A DNA stretch of 64,000 nucleotides from positions 1 through 64,000 of the forward strand of contig JAXLQJ010000042.1 of assembly GCA_046331705.1 (NCBI GenBank). Reading direction: 5' to 3'. The notes below the pieces were generated by a model that searched no databases, was not told the DNA's origin, and saw nothing but the letters and a program-made list of their open reading frames with translations. Source of the DNA: JADJOY01 sp046331705 [NCBI: bacterium]. GTDB taxonomy: Bacteria; JADJOY01. How positions within the stretch are numbered: the stretch's first letter is position 1; the number at the start of each line of letters is the position of its first letter. A program made the translations under genes and the position numbers. Below, in pieces: positions 17,622 through 26,854 of this stretch.

Positions 17622-17635
17622 TAGAACATGTTCTA
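17622..17635. promoter_or_regulatory. KstR-type operator, perfect palindrome, Rieske promoter
   Basis: TAGAACATGTTCTA is a perfect 14-bp palindrome and an exact match to TnnAACnnGTTnnA. It lies 35 bp upstream of the Rieske start in the 124-bp divergent gap and is the strongest of the four sites. Confidence 0.72.
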
Positions 17636-17647
17636 TTTCGGCTAGGG

Positions 17648-17661
17648 TAGAACACGTTTCA
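17648..17661. promoter_or_regulatory. KstR-type operator, aldehyde dehydrogenase side
   Basis: TAGAACACGTTTCA matches the same consensus. Its centre is 26 bp from that of the palindrome to the left, about 2.5 helical turns. It ends 49 bp before the aldehyde dehydrogenase start. Confidence 0.66.
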
Positions 17662-17710
17662 CTCGAGGGCAAGTGCGCGTAAGTCGCCCGAAGAAAGGCA
17701 AAAAGCGTCC

Positions 17711-19207
17711 ATGAAGGAATACGGTTTGTGGATCGACGGCGGCTTTCGCGAGGCCCACGGCGGACGCACGACCTCCACGTTCAATCCCGCCACCGAGGAA
17801 CCCTGGGCGAAGGTCGCGGTGGCGTCCGCGGACGACGTGGACGCGGCGGTCGCGGCCGCGAAGCGCGCCCATGCCTCGGGTGTGTGGCGCTCGAAGTCGC
17901 GCGAGGAGCGCGGCGCCATCCTGCAGGGGATCGCCACGGCGATCTTCGAGAAGCAAGACGAGCTCGCGCTCGCCGAGGTTCAGGATGGTGGCGGCACCAT
18001 CCGCAAGGCGACGATGGCGGACATCCCCGCCGCCGCGCAGGGCTTCCTCTATTACGGGCAGCTCGTCGCAGGCACCTCGAACGAGGAGGAGTTCGACGAG
18101 TCCATCCCCGTCACCAGCCGCAATCTGGTCCGCAAGGAGCCGATCGGCGTGGTGGCCGGCATCACGCCGTGGAATTTCCCGCTCATGACCGCCGCCTGGA
18201 AGATCGCGCCGGCGATCGCCGCCGGGAACACGATCGTGCTCAAGCCGGCCTCCAACACCCCGGTCACTGCGCTGATGCTGGCCGAGCTCTGCTCGCAGTG
18301 CGGTGTGCCCGATGGCGTGGTCAACGTCGTGAGCGGGCCCGGCGCCTCGATCGGCGAGCACCTCGCCGGCCATCCCGACGTGGGCAAGGTCTCGCTCACC
18401 GGCTCGACCGAGGTCGGCCGCCGCATCCTGGAGCTCGCGGCGCGCGACATCAAGAAGGTCACGCTCGAGCTGGGCGGGAAATCGGCCAACATCGTCCTCG
18501 AGGACGCCGACCTCGATTGCGCCGCGCGCGGCGCCCTGTTCGGGACCTTCCTGCACCAGGGCCAAGCCTGCGAATCGGGTACCCGTGTGCTGGTGCCGCG
18601 CTCGATCTACGATGCGTTCGTGGCCAGGATGGTCGAGCTGGCCGGCGAGCTCACCGTGGGCGACACGCTCGACCCGACCACCTGCATCGGACCGGTCATC
18701 AGCGAGAAGCAGCGCGCCACCGTGGAGCGATACGTCGAGATCGGCCGCGAGGAGGGCGCCCTAGTCGCCACCGGCGGACGTCGTCCCGCGCACCTCGTCA
18801 AGGGCTATTACTACGAGCCCACGATCCTCGCGAACGTGGACAACGACTGGAAGGTGGCGCAGGAAGAGATCTTCGGGCCGGTGGTGGTCGTGATCCCGTT
18901 CGACGACGACGCCCACGCCGTCCGCATCGCCAACCAGAGCTGCTACGGCCTCGCCGGCGCGGTGTGGTCGCGAAACGTGGAGCGGGCGCTCGCGATCGCA
19001 CGCGCGCTCGAGACCGGTACGGTCTGGATCAACGACTACCACCTGACGAACGTGCGGTTCCCGTTCGGTGGCTACAAGCGGTCCGGCATCGGTCGCGAGC
19101 TGGGCCCGATGGGTCTCGACATCTACCAGGAGACCAAGCACATCCACGTCGGCGAACCCACCGACGCGGCCACCAAGTTCTACTTCGGGATGCTCTTCAA
19201 CTCCTGA
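17711..19207 (+). CDS. NAD(P)-dependent aldehyde dehydrogenase
   Basis: 498 aa, the usual family length. Catalytic residues are all present: N155 in PWNF, K178 in LKPAS, general base E253 in TLELGGKS and nucleophile C287 in GQACESG. It oxidises an aldehyde to the acid in the cytoplasm. Facing the Rieske operon across two KstR-type sites, it may handle the aldehyde made by P450 oxidation of a terminal methyl or released by a retro-aldolase step (the Ltp-type proteins). No gene follows for nearly 1 kb. Confidence 0.95.
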   Translation: MKEYGLWIDGGFREAHGGRTTSTFNPATEEPWAKVAVASADDVDAAVAAAKRAHASGVWRSKSREERGAILQGIATAIFEKQDELALAEVQDGGGTIRKATMADIPAAAQGFLYYGQLVAGTSNEEEFDESIPVTSRNLVRKEPIGVVAGITPWNFPLMTAAWKIAPAIAAGNTIVLKPASNTPVTALMLAELCSQCGVPDGVVNVVSGPGASIGEHLAGHPDVGKVSLTGSTEVGRRILELAARDIKKVTLELGGKSANIVLEDADLDCAARGALFGTFLHQGQACESGTRVLVPRSIYDAFVARMVELAGELTVGDTLDPTTCIGPVISEKQRATVERYVEIGREEGALVATGGRRPAHLVKGYYYEPTILANVDNDWKVAQEEIFGPVVVVIPFDDDAHAVRIANQSCYGLAGAVWSRNVERALAIARALETGTVWINDYHLTNVRFPFGGYKRSGIGRELGPMGLDIYQETKHIHVGEPTDAATKFYFGMLFNS

Positions 19208-20158
19208 GCGCCGAGACGCCGAGGCGCCGCGTCAGCGGCCAGAGCGGTGTCCAAGCTCGGCGCGGGCGAGGCGCCAGCCCTTCCTGCGTCGGCGACGGAC
19301 GCGTCGCGCTTCGCCGCGAAGAGGCCGATGCTCTCGGCGATCCCATCCGCGGCGACGTCCAAGGGCCGCTTGTCCACGGCGCCCCATCGAGGGGGACTTC
19401 GGGTGCCGAGCGTCCGGATCCTCGCGTCCGCCCATGGCCATTAGTCCGCACGTGCGGATCGATTTTCGGTCGGCTTCATGACCTCGGTGTCGCGCGCCTC
19501 GCGTGGCTGGTACCAAGGGTCCGATCGCCATTCCCACCCTTCCCGGCCGCCACGACTTTTTCCGTACAAACGCCCTGCCGGTGCATGAAAGCACGGTGCG
19601 CTCGGAGGCAGCCTCGGCTGCAGAGGCGGCAAGGATTGCCGGGGGCTGGGCCAATGCGACTTCGCGCCGCGGATCCGGCCGCGCGCGTCACTCCCCTCCG
19701 AAGCAACCGCTCTACCTCATCTCGCGCCGTCTTCGTTACCTCCCGCTCACGGCTCGCCTGCGCGGCTCGTTGCGAGACGTCGTCCGAAGCCAGCGACGTC
19801 ACGTGAAGGTTGCTCCCTGACGTTCGAATGCAACCGGGGCGTGTCATCGAACGCGGTGGCGTTCCACCCGCGAGGCGCGCTCGGAGTTCGGCGCAACTCT
19901 TGCTCTGGCCCGCGTTGACCTGATCGACCGTTCCGGCCGACAGCGGGGGGGCCAGTCCGACTCGACGGTGATTCGAGTGCGCGCGTGCATCGGGGGCACG
20001 GGCCACGAGAAGCATCCTCGTCGGTGCAGCGATCGATCGCGTCTCGATCGCGTCGCGCGAGTCGGCTCGAACGAACCTCGCACGTCGGCTCGAACCTGCA
20101 CATCCAAGCGTGAGCAAACGAGCCAGGCGGACTGAGCTCCGCGGCGCGGAGGACAACG
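19208..20158. other. 951-bp gap without a convincing gene
   Basis: Open frames occur on both strands but none has a ribosome-binding site, domain or plausible composition; the protein texts are Arg/Ala/Ser-rich shadows. Base use is less GC-skewed than in neighbouring genes. A perfect 14-bp palindrome, TCCGCACGTGCGGA, is at 19445-19458. The last 100-200 bp presumably hold the promoter of the chemoreceptor gene, but no clear -35/-10 pair is seen. Confidence 0.6.
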
Positions 20159-21913
20159 ATGAATGCGTTTCGCAATCTGAAGACCGGGGTGAAGCTCACG
20201 CTGGGGTTCTTGCTGATGATCGGGTGCACGGCGGCGATCGGCACCCTTTCGTACTTCACCAGCGAAGGGGTCCAGGCCAAGATCGACGTCCTCTACAACC
20301 GACACGCGCTCGGCGCGCTCGAGCTCAAGGAAGCCGACCTCGACGCCATCAAGATCAGCCGCGCCGTGCGCAACGCGATCCTCGACGACACGCCGGAGGA
20401 AGTGGACAAGCGCATCGCCGACGTCAAGAAATATGCACAGAGCTTCGACGAGAACTTCAGTGCGTACAGCGGCAAGATCGTGCGCGCCGAGGACAAGGCG
20501 AAAGCCGAGCAGGCGCTCAAGATCTGGAACGAAGAGGTTCGGCCCGCCCAGGACCGGATGCTCGCCCTCGCGCGCGAGGGAAAGGACGACGAAGCGAAGG
20601 GCATGCGCGTGACCGCACGCGCCAAGCTCAACGAGTTCGAGACGCTGACCAATGAGCTCGAGGCTTCGAAGCGCAAGCTCATGGACGAGGCGATGACCAC
20701 CACCGAGGCCGAGATCGAGGCGAGCCAGCGCAACCAGCTGATCCTGGTGGTGAGCGCGACCCTCCTCGGGCTGCTGGCGGCGATCGTGATCACGCGTTCG
20801 ATCACCGCGCCGCTCATCCGCAGCGTCGACGTCCTCAAGCTGGTGGCCAACGGTGACCTCACCGCGAAGCTCGAGCTCGACACCAAGGACGAGATCGGCG
20901 TGATGGGAGCCGCGCTCGACGAGGCCGTCGGCAAGATGCGCGACGCGCTCACCGACGTTCGCTCCACCGCCGACTGCGTCGCCAGCGGGGCCCAGGAGCT
21001 CTCGGCGGCGTCGGAGGAGATCTCGAGCGGCGCTCAGGAGCAGGCGTCGAGCCTGGAGGAGACGGCGTCCAGCCTGGAGCAGATCACCAGCGCGGTGAAG
21101 CAGAACGCGGAAAACGCGGACCGCGCCCGCCAGCTATCGACCAACGCGCGCGAGGTCGCCGAACGCGGCGGCAAGGTCACCCGGGACGCGGTCGGCGCGA
21201 TGGGCGAGATCTGCACCGCGTCGAACAAGATCGGCGAGATCATCACCACCATCGACGAGATCGCCTTCCAGACCAATCTTCTGGCCCTCAACGCGGCGGT
21301 CGAGGCCGCGCGCGCCGGTGACCAGGGCCGCGGCTTCGCGGTGGTGGCCGAGGAGGTCCGTCGCCTCGCCCAGCGCAGCGCGGAGGCCGCGAAGGAGACC
21401 AAGTCGCTCATCCAGGATTCGCTGGGCAAGGTCGAGGTCGGCGTGAGCTCGGTGAACGAGGTGGGGCGCACGCTCGACGAGATCGTCACCGCGGTGACGC
21501 GAGTGAATGACATCGTGAGCGAGATCGCCGCCGCTTCCGGCGAGCAGTCGAGCGGCATCGAGCAGGTGAACGTCGCCGTCACGCAGCTCGACCGCGTCAC
21601 CCAGTCGAACGCCGCGCAGACCGAAGAGCTCTCCAGCACGTCGGAGACGATGGCGAGCCAGGCCGATCAGCTGCAGTCCTTGGTCGGCAAGTTCCGCGTC
21701 AACACCGGCGATTCGGATTCGGTCTCCGCCTCGCACCCCGTCAGGACGCCCAAGGCAGCACCGGTGGTGCCGCTCAAGAAGCCCGCGCGCAAGCGCCCAG
21801 CCGCGCCGACGTACGCGGCGGCCTCCGAGGCCTCGACGCCGAACGAGGCACCCATCGCGATGGCGGCGGCGTCCGGCAACGGCCACGACCCCGGCGGCTT
21901 CAACGAGTTCTGA
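20159..21913 (+). CDS. Methyl-accepting chemotaxis protein
   Basis: 584 aa; ATG at 20159 with GGAGG-like sequence (GCGGAGGACAACG) upstream. Two membrane spans: residues ~12-32 ([18 protein letters not shown]) and ~192-212 ([17 protein letters not shown]). Between them is a helical four-helix-bundle ligand domain rich in Lys/Glu. A HAMP domain follows ([13 protein letters not shown]), then the signalling coiled coil with the conserved hairpin tip [37 protein letters not shown]. The tail is a Pro/Ala-rich linker and does not end in a CheR-type pentapeptide. It senses an unknown small ligand. No che genes are nearby. Confidence 0.97.
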   Translation: MNAFRNLKTGVKLTLGFLLMIGCTAAIGTLSYFTSEGVQAKIDVLYNRHALGALELKEADLDAIKISRAVRNAILDDTPEEVDKRIADVKKYAQSFDENFSAYSGKIVRAEDKAKAEQALKIWNEEVRPAQDRMLALAREGKDDEAKGMRVTARAKLNEFETLTNELEASKRKLMDEAMTTTEAEIEASQRNQLILVVSATLLGLLAAIVITRSITAPLIRSVDVLKLVANGDLTAKLELDTKDEIGVMGAALDEAVGKMRDALTDVRSTADCVASGAQELSAASEEISSGAQEQASSLEETASSLEQITSAVKQNAENADRARQLSTNAREVAERGGKVTRDAVGAMGEICTASNKIGEIITTIDEIAFQTNLLALNAAVEAARAGDQGRGFAVVAEEVRRLAQRSAEAAKETKSLIQDSLGKVEVGVSSVNEVGRTLDEIVTAVTRVNDIVSEIAAASGEQSSGIEQVNVAVTQLDRVTQSNAAQTEELSSTSETMASQADQLQSLVGKFRVNTGDSDSVSASHPVRTPKAAPVVPLKKPARKRPAAPTYAAASEASTPNEAPIAMAAASGNGHDPGGFNEF

Positions 21914-21971
21914 CCCCGCGCCGCGCTGCCACGATCCGCGGACCGGCGACACCGGCCCGCGAGCTTCCGAT

Positions 21972-22004
21972 GACGCCCCACGCGCGAGAGCTGCGTGGGG
22001 CGTC
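21972..22004. terminator. Strong bidirectional stem-loop terminator
   Basis: GACGCCCCACGC and GCGTGGGGCGTC form a perfect 12-bp stem with a 9-nt loop. It lies in the 108-bp gap between the convergent chemoreceptor and hydrolase genes. No T run follows, as is common in very GC-rich genomes. Confidence 0.75.
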
Positions 22005-22021
22005 GTTGCGTCCCGCGCGGG

Positions 22022-23134
22022 TCACGCGGCGCGGGCGCGAGGAACGGGACCGCGACTTCGCCGTCGCGCCCGTCCGGGCTCGGGCCGAGCCGCTTCGCCG
22101 TTCGCGGCCGCGCGCAGCGGCACGATGCCGCGCACGAAGCGGTTCATCTCGAACCACACCGGCACCATGTTGGCGACGATGGTCATGTGCGCACCCGGGA
22201 TCCAGTGGATCCGGGGCTTGCCCCACTTCTCCCAGGTCTCGAGGAGTGGATCGGGCTGCAAGAAGAGGTCGTCCACCGCAGCGACGATCAGCATGCGCTC
22301 GCGCTCCATCCGCAGCGGGTAGTTCCCCAGCCCGATCTCGTCCAGGATCTTCCCCACCTTCTCGAGCGTGAGGTTCGAGCGCGTCAGGTCGCGGCGCATG
22401 GCGCCCAGGATCGGCGCGTTCTCGAGTGCCGCCTTCAGGTTGATGTCCGCCACCAGCGGGCAGGCCCAGTCGAGATCGCTCTCGGCGCACGCGGTGAGCA
22501 TGGTCACGACCCCGCCCAGGCTGACCCCGCTCACGCCCACGCGCTCGTAGCCTTGGTCGCGCGCCCAACGCACCAGCGTGCGCACGTCCATGACCGACTG
22601 ACGCACCGCTTCGATCGTGCGCACCAGATCGGCCGACCAGTAGAAGGACCCGTGGACGATCGACGAACGCGGCTTCCGCCGGGCGTGAAACGGCAGGTCG
22701 AGGTGGACGATGTCGGCGCCGAAGAGCTTCGTGGCCCACGGCATCAACACCAGCTCTTCGGCCAGGGCACCCGGCTGCATCCAACCGTGGACGTAGATGA
22801 GCAGATCCTTGTTGCGCCGGAAGTGAGGCGTGATGCGCCGCGCCCACAGGGTCTTGTTGCGCGCGTACTCGGTGTCGTGGCGCTCCTGGTACGCGGGATG
22901 GATCGCGCGATGGGCGCTCTCGCCCACCAGCGTCTGGCGCCGGTAGGTGAGCTGTCGCACCGTGCGTCGCTCTTCGAGCGCCGGATGGGCCGGCGGGTCG
23001 GGGAACATCACCTCCCGCGGCAGGTGATAGTAGGCCTCGATCTGCGACAAGGTGTCGGGATGAGGCACCGACGGTAGGTGCGCGTAGAGCGAGAAGAAGC
23101 CGACGAGGTGGTCGAGCATGCGGGCGACACCCAT
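22022..23134 (-). CDS. Alpha/beta-hydrolase fold protein
   Basis: 370 aa from ATG at 23134 with GGAG 8 nt upstream; the open frame upstream to 23329 is not needed. After an N-terminal cap (FFSLYAHLPSVPHPDTLSQIEAYYHLP) the core has the oxyanion block LLIYVHGWMQPG, the nucleophile elbow GVSGVSLGGV with the catalytic Ser, an acid in VAAVDDLFLQ and the histidine in WIPGAHMTI. It is probably a carboxylesterase or acyl hydrolase. The C-terminal ~30 residues are Arg-rich. There is no signal peptide, so it is cytoplasmic. Substrate unknown. Confidence 0.88.
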   Translation of the reverse strand: MGVARMLDHLVGFFSLYAHLPSVPHPDTLSQIEAYYHLPREVMFPDPPAHPALEERRTVRQLTYRRQTLVGESAHRAIHPAYQERHDTEYARNKTLWARRITPHFRRNKDLLIYVHGWMQPGALAEELVLMPWATKLFGADIVHLDLPFHARRKPRSSIVHGSFYWSADLVRTIEAVRQSVMDVRTLVRWARDQGYERVGVSGVSLGGVVTMLTACAESDLDWACPLVADINLKAALENAPILGAMRRDLTRSNLTLEKVGKILDEIGLGNYPLRMERERMLIVAAVDDLFLQPDPLLETWEKWGKPRIHWIPGAHMTIVANMVPVWFEMNRFVRGIVPLRAAANGEAARPEPGRARRRSRGPVPRARAA

Positions 23135-23322
23135 GGGTGACTCCTTGCCGGCGGCCGAGGGTCCGAGCGAGCCGCCGGGGCAACCGAGATGATTCGCAAT
23201 TCCCACGCCGTGGCAAGCTCCACGCCGGGCAGGCACTCGGTATGCACGCTCTCGGGGCGGGCGGACTCGATCGCCGCTCGTCTCGAGCGCTGGTGCATGG
23301 GGCCGCCCCAGAGGAGGTCGCC

Positions 23323-23628
23323 ATGGCAACCACGCACAAGACGCTTCCCGAGCTCGTTCGCGAGGCGATCGACAAGGGCGCCAAGTCCGCCGAGGACGTT
23401 CACAAGGCGATTCTGCACGCGCCGCTCGATGCGCTCGCAGAGGTCGAGTGCCTGAAGACGCCGATGCAGGAGATCAAGCGCGTCGAGGACGTCTCGATCG
23501 GTGCGATCTACGACTTGGTTCGGAAGATCAACCACGAGGTGACCAAGCTCGCCGACGACATGCTGCCCGAGCCGCCGCCGCGGCCGAGAGCCAAACCGAA
23601 ACGGCCAGCCCGGGCCCGCGCCCATTGA
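23323..23628 (+). CDS. Small conserved helical protein
   Basis: 101 aa; ATG at 23323 preceded by GAGGAGGTCGCC, a very good ribosome-binding site. Predicted all-helical with LPELVREAIDKGAKSAEDVHKAIL, then VEDVSIGAIYDLVRKINHEV and a Pro/Arg/Lys tail. The pattern recalls phasin-like or PHA-granule associated small proteins, but I cannot assign it. It is divergent from the hydrolase (188 bp) and convergent with aroA. Confidence 0.75.
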   Translation: MATTHKTLPELVREAIDKGAKSAEDVHKAILHAPLDALAEVECLKTPMQEIKRVEDVSIGAIYDLVRKINHEVTKLADDMLPEPPPRPRAKPKRPARARAH

Positions 23629-23645
23629 CGGAACCGAGGCGTAAC

Positions 23646-23667
23646 CGCCGCGCGCTCGCTCGCGGCG
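23646..23667. terminator. Possible stem-loop between convergent genes
   Basis: CGCCGCG and CGCGGCG pair perfectly (7 bp, 8-nt loop) in the 84-bp gap between the small helical protein gene and aroA. No T tract. Confidence 0.35.
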
Positions 23668-23712
23668 CATCCAACGTCGCCAGCGAGCGCGTGTGGACGA
23701 CGAGCCGGGTCG

Positions 23713-25089
23713 TCACGAATCGATCAGGAGCGCCCCGAGCGCGCTCAGATCGTCGAAGAACGTGGGATAGCTCTTGAGCACGGACTCGGCGCCTTCGATC
23801 TCGACGCCGCCCGCGGGCAGACCCGCCACCGCCAGGCTCATCGCCATGCGGTGATCGTTCCACGAATCGACCACGCCACCGGTGAGCGCGCTGCCCTCGA
23901 TGACGATCGAGTCGTCGTTCGCCGTCAGCCGCCCTCCCAGCTTGCCGAGCTCGGTCACGGGTGCCGCGATCCGGTCGCTCTCCTTGTTGCGCAGATGAAG
24001 CAGGTTCGCGAGCACCGTGCGCCCGGTGGCATGGCAGCCGAGCGCCGCCAGGATCGGCACCAGGTCCGGCGTCGCCGCGCAGTCGATCTCGATTCCGCGC
24101 AAGCGGGCCGGCCCACGCACGCGAAAACCGTCGCCGTCGCGCTCGATGGCGGCTCCCATGTCGCGCAAGATCGTGACGATCTTGCGATCCCCCTGCTGAT
24201 CGTCTCGCAGCCCGCGGACCCACACGTCGGACGGCACCAGGCACGCTGCCGCGAGCAGAAAAGCGGCCGAGGAATAATCGCCGGGCACGCGGTAGCTCGA
24301 CGAGCGAAGTCGGTAGCGCTGATCGCTCGGCACGCGCCAGTGGGCCGCGGAGAGCGTCTCCACCGCGATGCCGCCCCACTCGAGCACCTCGATGGTCATG
24401 TCCACGTACGGCCCGGAGACCGGCGTTCCGTCGATCACGATCTCGCTCGCGGTTCGCCCCTCGCCTTCGCCGGAGGCCGCCGTGGCGAGCGGCAGCCACA
24501 GCAAGAGACCCGACACGGCCTGCGAGCTCTTACCGCCCGGCACGTGCGCGACGCCGGGCACGATGCGACCGGTGCCGTGAACCGTCACGGGCGCCCGATG
24601 GGTCTCGCCCTGCCCCGTGACGTCGATACCGAGATCGCGCAGCGGCCTCACGATCACGTCGTTGGCCCGGCGGTTGAACGAGTCGTTGCCCGCGAGCGTG
24701 AAGGTGCCCTCGGCGAGGGCCAGCCCCGGCAGCACGAAGCGAAAGAGCGTCCCCGCCTCGTGGACGTAGAGGTCGGGATCGCGCGGCCGCGGGCGGCCGT
24801 CGAAGCCGAAGACGTGCGCCTGTCTGCGCTCGGCGTCGTAGGTGACGGTGGCGCCGAGGGCCTCCCACACGGCAGCGGTCGCGGCGGTATCGGCGCTCAA
24901 GAGCGGCGCGTCGACGATCCCGCCGGTCGCCAGCCCGGCGACCATCAGGGCCCGATGGGTATACGACTTGGACGGCGGCGCCTGCAGCTCGCCGCGAAGC
25001 TCGGCGCCGGCCTCGACGCAGACGCGCCGCGAAGCTCGCCCGGCGAGCTCCGTGTACACGTCCTGAAAACGCGGGAACGGATTCGGCAT
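23713..25089 (-). CDS. aroA: 3-phosphoshikimate 1-carboxyvinyltransferase (EPSP synthase)
   Basis: 458 aa from ATG at 25089. It joins phosphoenolpyruvate to shikimate-3-phosphate in aromatic amino-acid synthesis. Recognisable elements are PPSKSYTHRALMVAGLA with the substrate-binding Lys, the HEAGTLFRF loop in place of the usual NAGT block, GTPVSGPYVDM, the catalytic Asp segment IDCAATPDLVPILAALG and the closing LRNKESDRI (R-x-K-E-S-D-R) plus WNDHRMAMSLAVAGL. The HEAGT variant occurs in archaeal-type and some bacterial AroA forms. No other aro genes are adjacent. Nothing suggests it is broken. Confidence 0.94.
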   Translation of the reverse strand: MPNPFPRFQDVYTELAGRASRRVCVEAGAELRGELQAPPSKSYTHRALMVAGLATGGIVDAPLLSADTAATAAVWEALGATVTYDAERRQAHVFGFDGRPRPRDPDLYVHEAGTLFRFVLPGLALAEGTFTLAGNDSFNRRANDVIVRPLRDLGIDVTGQGETHRAPVTVHGTGRIVPGVAHVPGGKSSQAVSGLLLWLPLATAASGEGEGRTASEIVIDGTPVSGPYVDMTIEVLEWGGIAVETLSAAHWRVPSDQRYRLRSSSYRVPGDYSSAAFLLAAACLVPSDVWVRGLRDDQQGDRKIVTILRDMGAAIERDGDGFRVRGPARLRGIEIDCAATPDLVPILAALGCHATGRTVLANLLHLRNKESDRIAAPVTELGKLGGRLTANDDSIVIEGSALTGGVVDSWNDHRMAMSLAVAGLPAGGVEIEGAESVLKSYPTFFDDLSALGALLIDS

Positions 25090-25160
25090 CGCGCCGCGAT
25101 TCTAGCAGCGCGATCGCCGCCGGGGACGGGGCTCAGCCGCCGTCCCCGCGGCGCCAGCGA

Positions 25161-26138
25161 TCACGACGCCAGCGCCCACGCCTCTTCGTCGAAGGACTCG
25201 GAATAGAACTGGCGGTACCACTTTCGCCACAGCGGCACCGGCCCGTCGAAATCGCTGAGCGGCGGGCGCGCGACGTACTTCTTGGTCTCCCAGATCGGGA
25301 TGTCGTCCTGATACTGCTCGTTCAGGAAGTTCTTGTAGATCTCGGTGATCATCCGATCGGCTTCGGGATCGTCCTGCTTCCTGAGGGTGAAGTTCACCCA
25401 CGCGTCCACCGACTCCTCGTCCACGGGAGTCTGGGTGATGAACGAAACGGTCTCGACGGGGTCGACGAGCACCGTGAGGATCGCCACGCCGGGGCCATGG
25501 GTGCGGGTGGAGACGGGCACCTCGAAGCCGGCCATCGCCCCCTTCGCCATCTTCATGTGCTGCTCGGCGCAGAACACGTGGCCCTCGGTCCAGGCCTTGT
25601 ACTCGTCGTGCTCCGGGTGATCCATCTCGTGCAGGCCCGTGAAATGGGCAACGTCCGTCACGTTCTCGCCGATCTCCTGGCAATGCGTGCGGATCCGGTA
25701 TTTCTGCACCTCCCAGTCCATGTAGGCGGGAGTGCCGACCTTGCCGAGCTCGGGAATGCTCCACGACGGCGCCTCGCCCTTGGCGTGGTGCCACACGAAC
25801 ACGATCCCGTTGCGCTCCTCCACCGGCCAGCATCCGACCCGCACCGCCGGCGCGCGCTTGGCGTCCGGCACGTGCACCAGCGAGCCGTCGCCGCCCCATT
25901 GCCACTTGTGGAAGCGGCACTGCAGCGTGTTCTCGACGACCTTGCCGAGCCCGAGATGCGCGCCGAGGTGCGGGCAATAGGCATCGACCACGTGCGCTCG
26001 CCCGTCCTGACCGCGAAACAGCACCAGCTCGCGGCCGAAGTACTTGAGCGTCTTGAGCTCGCCGGGCGCGATCTCGCTCGAGACCGCCACCTGGAACCAG
26101 CCGTTCGGGTATGGGGGCATCGGATATCGGGACTTCAT
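25161..26138 (-). CDS. Second Rieske non-haem iron oxygenase, KshA-like
   Basis: 325 aa from ATG at 26138, preferred over the ATG at 26147 because GGAGG lies 9 nt upstream of it. Rieske ligands are C55-x-H57 and C74-x2-H77 (CPH...CRFH). The mononuclear iron motif is ENVTDVAHFTGLHE. Start (PYPNGWFQVAVSSEI) and end (WETKKYVARPPLSDFDGPVPLWRKWYRQFY) align with the first Rieske enzyme, so the two are paralogues from one oxygenase subfamily. No KstR-type site precedes it; instead a GbsR/MarR-type regulator gene lies 51 bp upstream in the same direction, so regulation probably differs. No reductase is adjacent. Confidence 0.91.
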   Translation of the reverse strand: MKSRYPMPPYPNGWFQVAVSSEIAPGELKTLKYFGRELVLFRGQDGRAHVVDAYCPHLGAHLGLGKVVENTLQCRFHKWQWGGDGSLVHVPDAKRAPAVRVGCWPVEERNGIVFVWHHAKGEAPSWSIPELGKVGTPAYMDWEVQKYRIRTHCQEIGENVTDVAHFTGLHEMDHPEHDEYKAWTEGHVFCAEQHMKMAKGAMAGFEVPVSTRTHGPGVAILTVLVDPVETVSFITQTPVDEESVDAWVNFTLRKQDDPEADRMITEIYKNFLNEQYQDDIPIWETKKYVARPPLSDFDGPVPLWRKWYRQFYSESFDEEAWALAS

Positions 26139-26189
26139 CGGCACCATCCTCCGTTGCGGGTTGAACCGTGTTCGAGAACCGCGCTGCGC

Positions 26190-26810
26190 TCAGCGGCGAG
26201 CCGCACGCGCGCGGCTCGCCGCGGGCACGTCGCCGCGAATGAGCTCACGCAGCGCGCCGACGGGGTGCGCGAGGCTCGCCTTGTCGAGCCCCAGGAATGC
26301 GTCCACGAGATCGCGCACCTCGTCGAGAAAACCGCTCACCACGTCGATCTTGGCCAGGATCGCCTCGATCTCGCGACGCCGCTCGCCGCGCGCCTCGGCG
26401 AGGGCATCCTCGGCCACGCCGCGGATCTCGTGAATCCCCTCGATCTGCGGCAGCAGCTCGCGATCGCGCCGCACGCGAGTGGTGGAACGAAGCCACGCCC
26501 ACGGCTCCGCCACCGCCACGTAGAACGCCTTGCGCTCGCCGCGCACGTGGATGCGGCGCACGGGCCCGTAGTTGAGCAGCTCGCGCAAGCTGGTCGAGCA
26601 GTTGCCGTGACTGATCGCGAGGCGCTCGCCGATCTCCTCGCTCGAGAGCGGGCGCGCCGAGAGATAGAGCAGCGCATGGATGCGCCCCATCGAGCGCGTC
26701 GTCCCCCAGATCGCCGAGAGCTCGCCGAGCCGCTCGATGAAGCCATCCTCGAGCGCGCGCAGCGCGTTGGTGTCGTCGCCCGGCGGGTTGGAGGCGTTGG
26801 AACGGCTCAT
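26190..26810 (-). CDS. GbsR/MarR-family transcriptional regulator
   Basis: 206 aa if started at ATG 26810; ATGs at 26864 and 26873 are alternatives and none has a good ribosome-binding site. The winged helix-turn-helix is GRIHALLYLSARPLSSEEIGERL followed by ISHGNCSTSLRELLNYGPVRRIHVRGER, the hallmark of the GbsR branch (here in two parts). A helical C-terminal dimerisation region follows. It is upstream of, and co-directional with, the second Rieske gene, and may control that gene and itself through the inverted repeat at 26855-26872. The effector is unknown. Confidence 0.87.
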   Translation of the reverse strand: MSRSNASNPPGDDTNALRALEDGFIERLGELSAIWGTTRSMGRIHALLYLSARPLSSEEIGERLAISHGNCSTSLRELLNYGPVRRIHVRGERKAFYVAVAEPWAWLRSTTRVRRDRELLPQIEGIHEIRGVAEDALAEARGERRREIEAILAKIDVVSGFLDEVRDLVDAFLGLDKASLAHPVGALRELIRGDVPAASRARAARR

Positions 26811-26854
26811 GAGCGTTGGTCGGCGCGGCGGGTCACTGGTATGCGCATCACTCG

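Noticed and set aside
19445-19458. Palindrome TCCGCACGTGCGGA as an attachment site
   Set aside because: No integrase, tRNA or second copy is seen; only a palindrome can be claimed.
26161-26176. TTGAACCGTGTTCGA as another KstR-type site before the second Rieske gene
   Set aside because: The spacer between AAC and GTT is 3 nt, not 2, and one arm has a mismatch.
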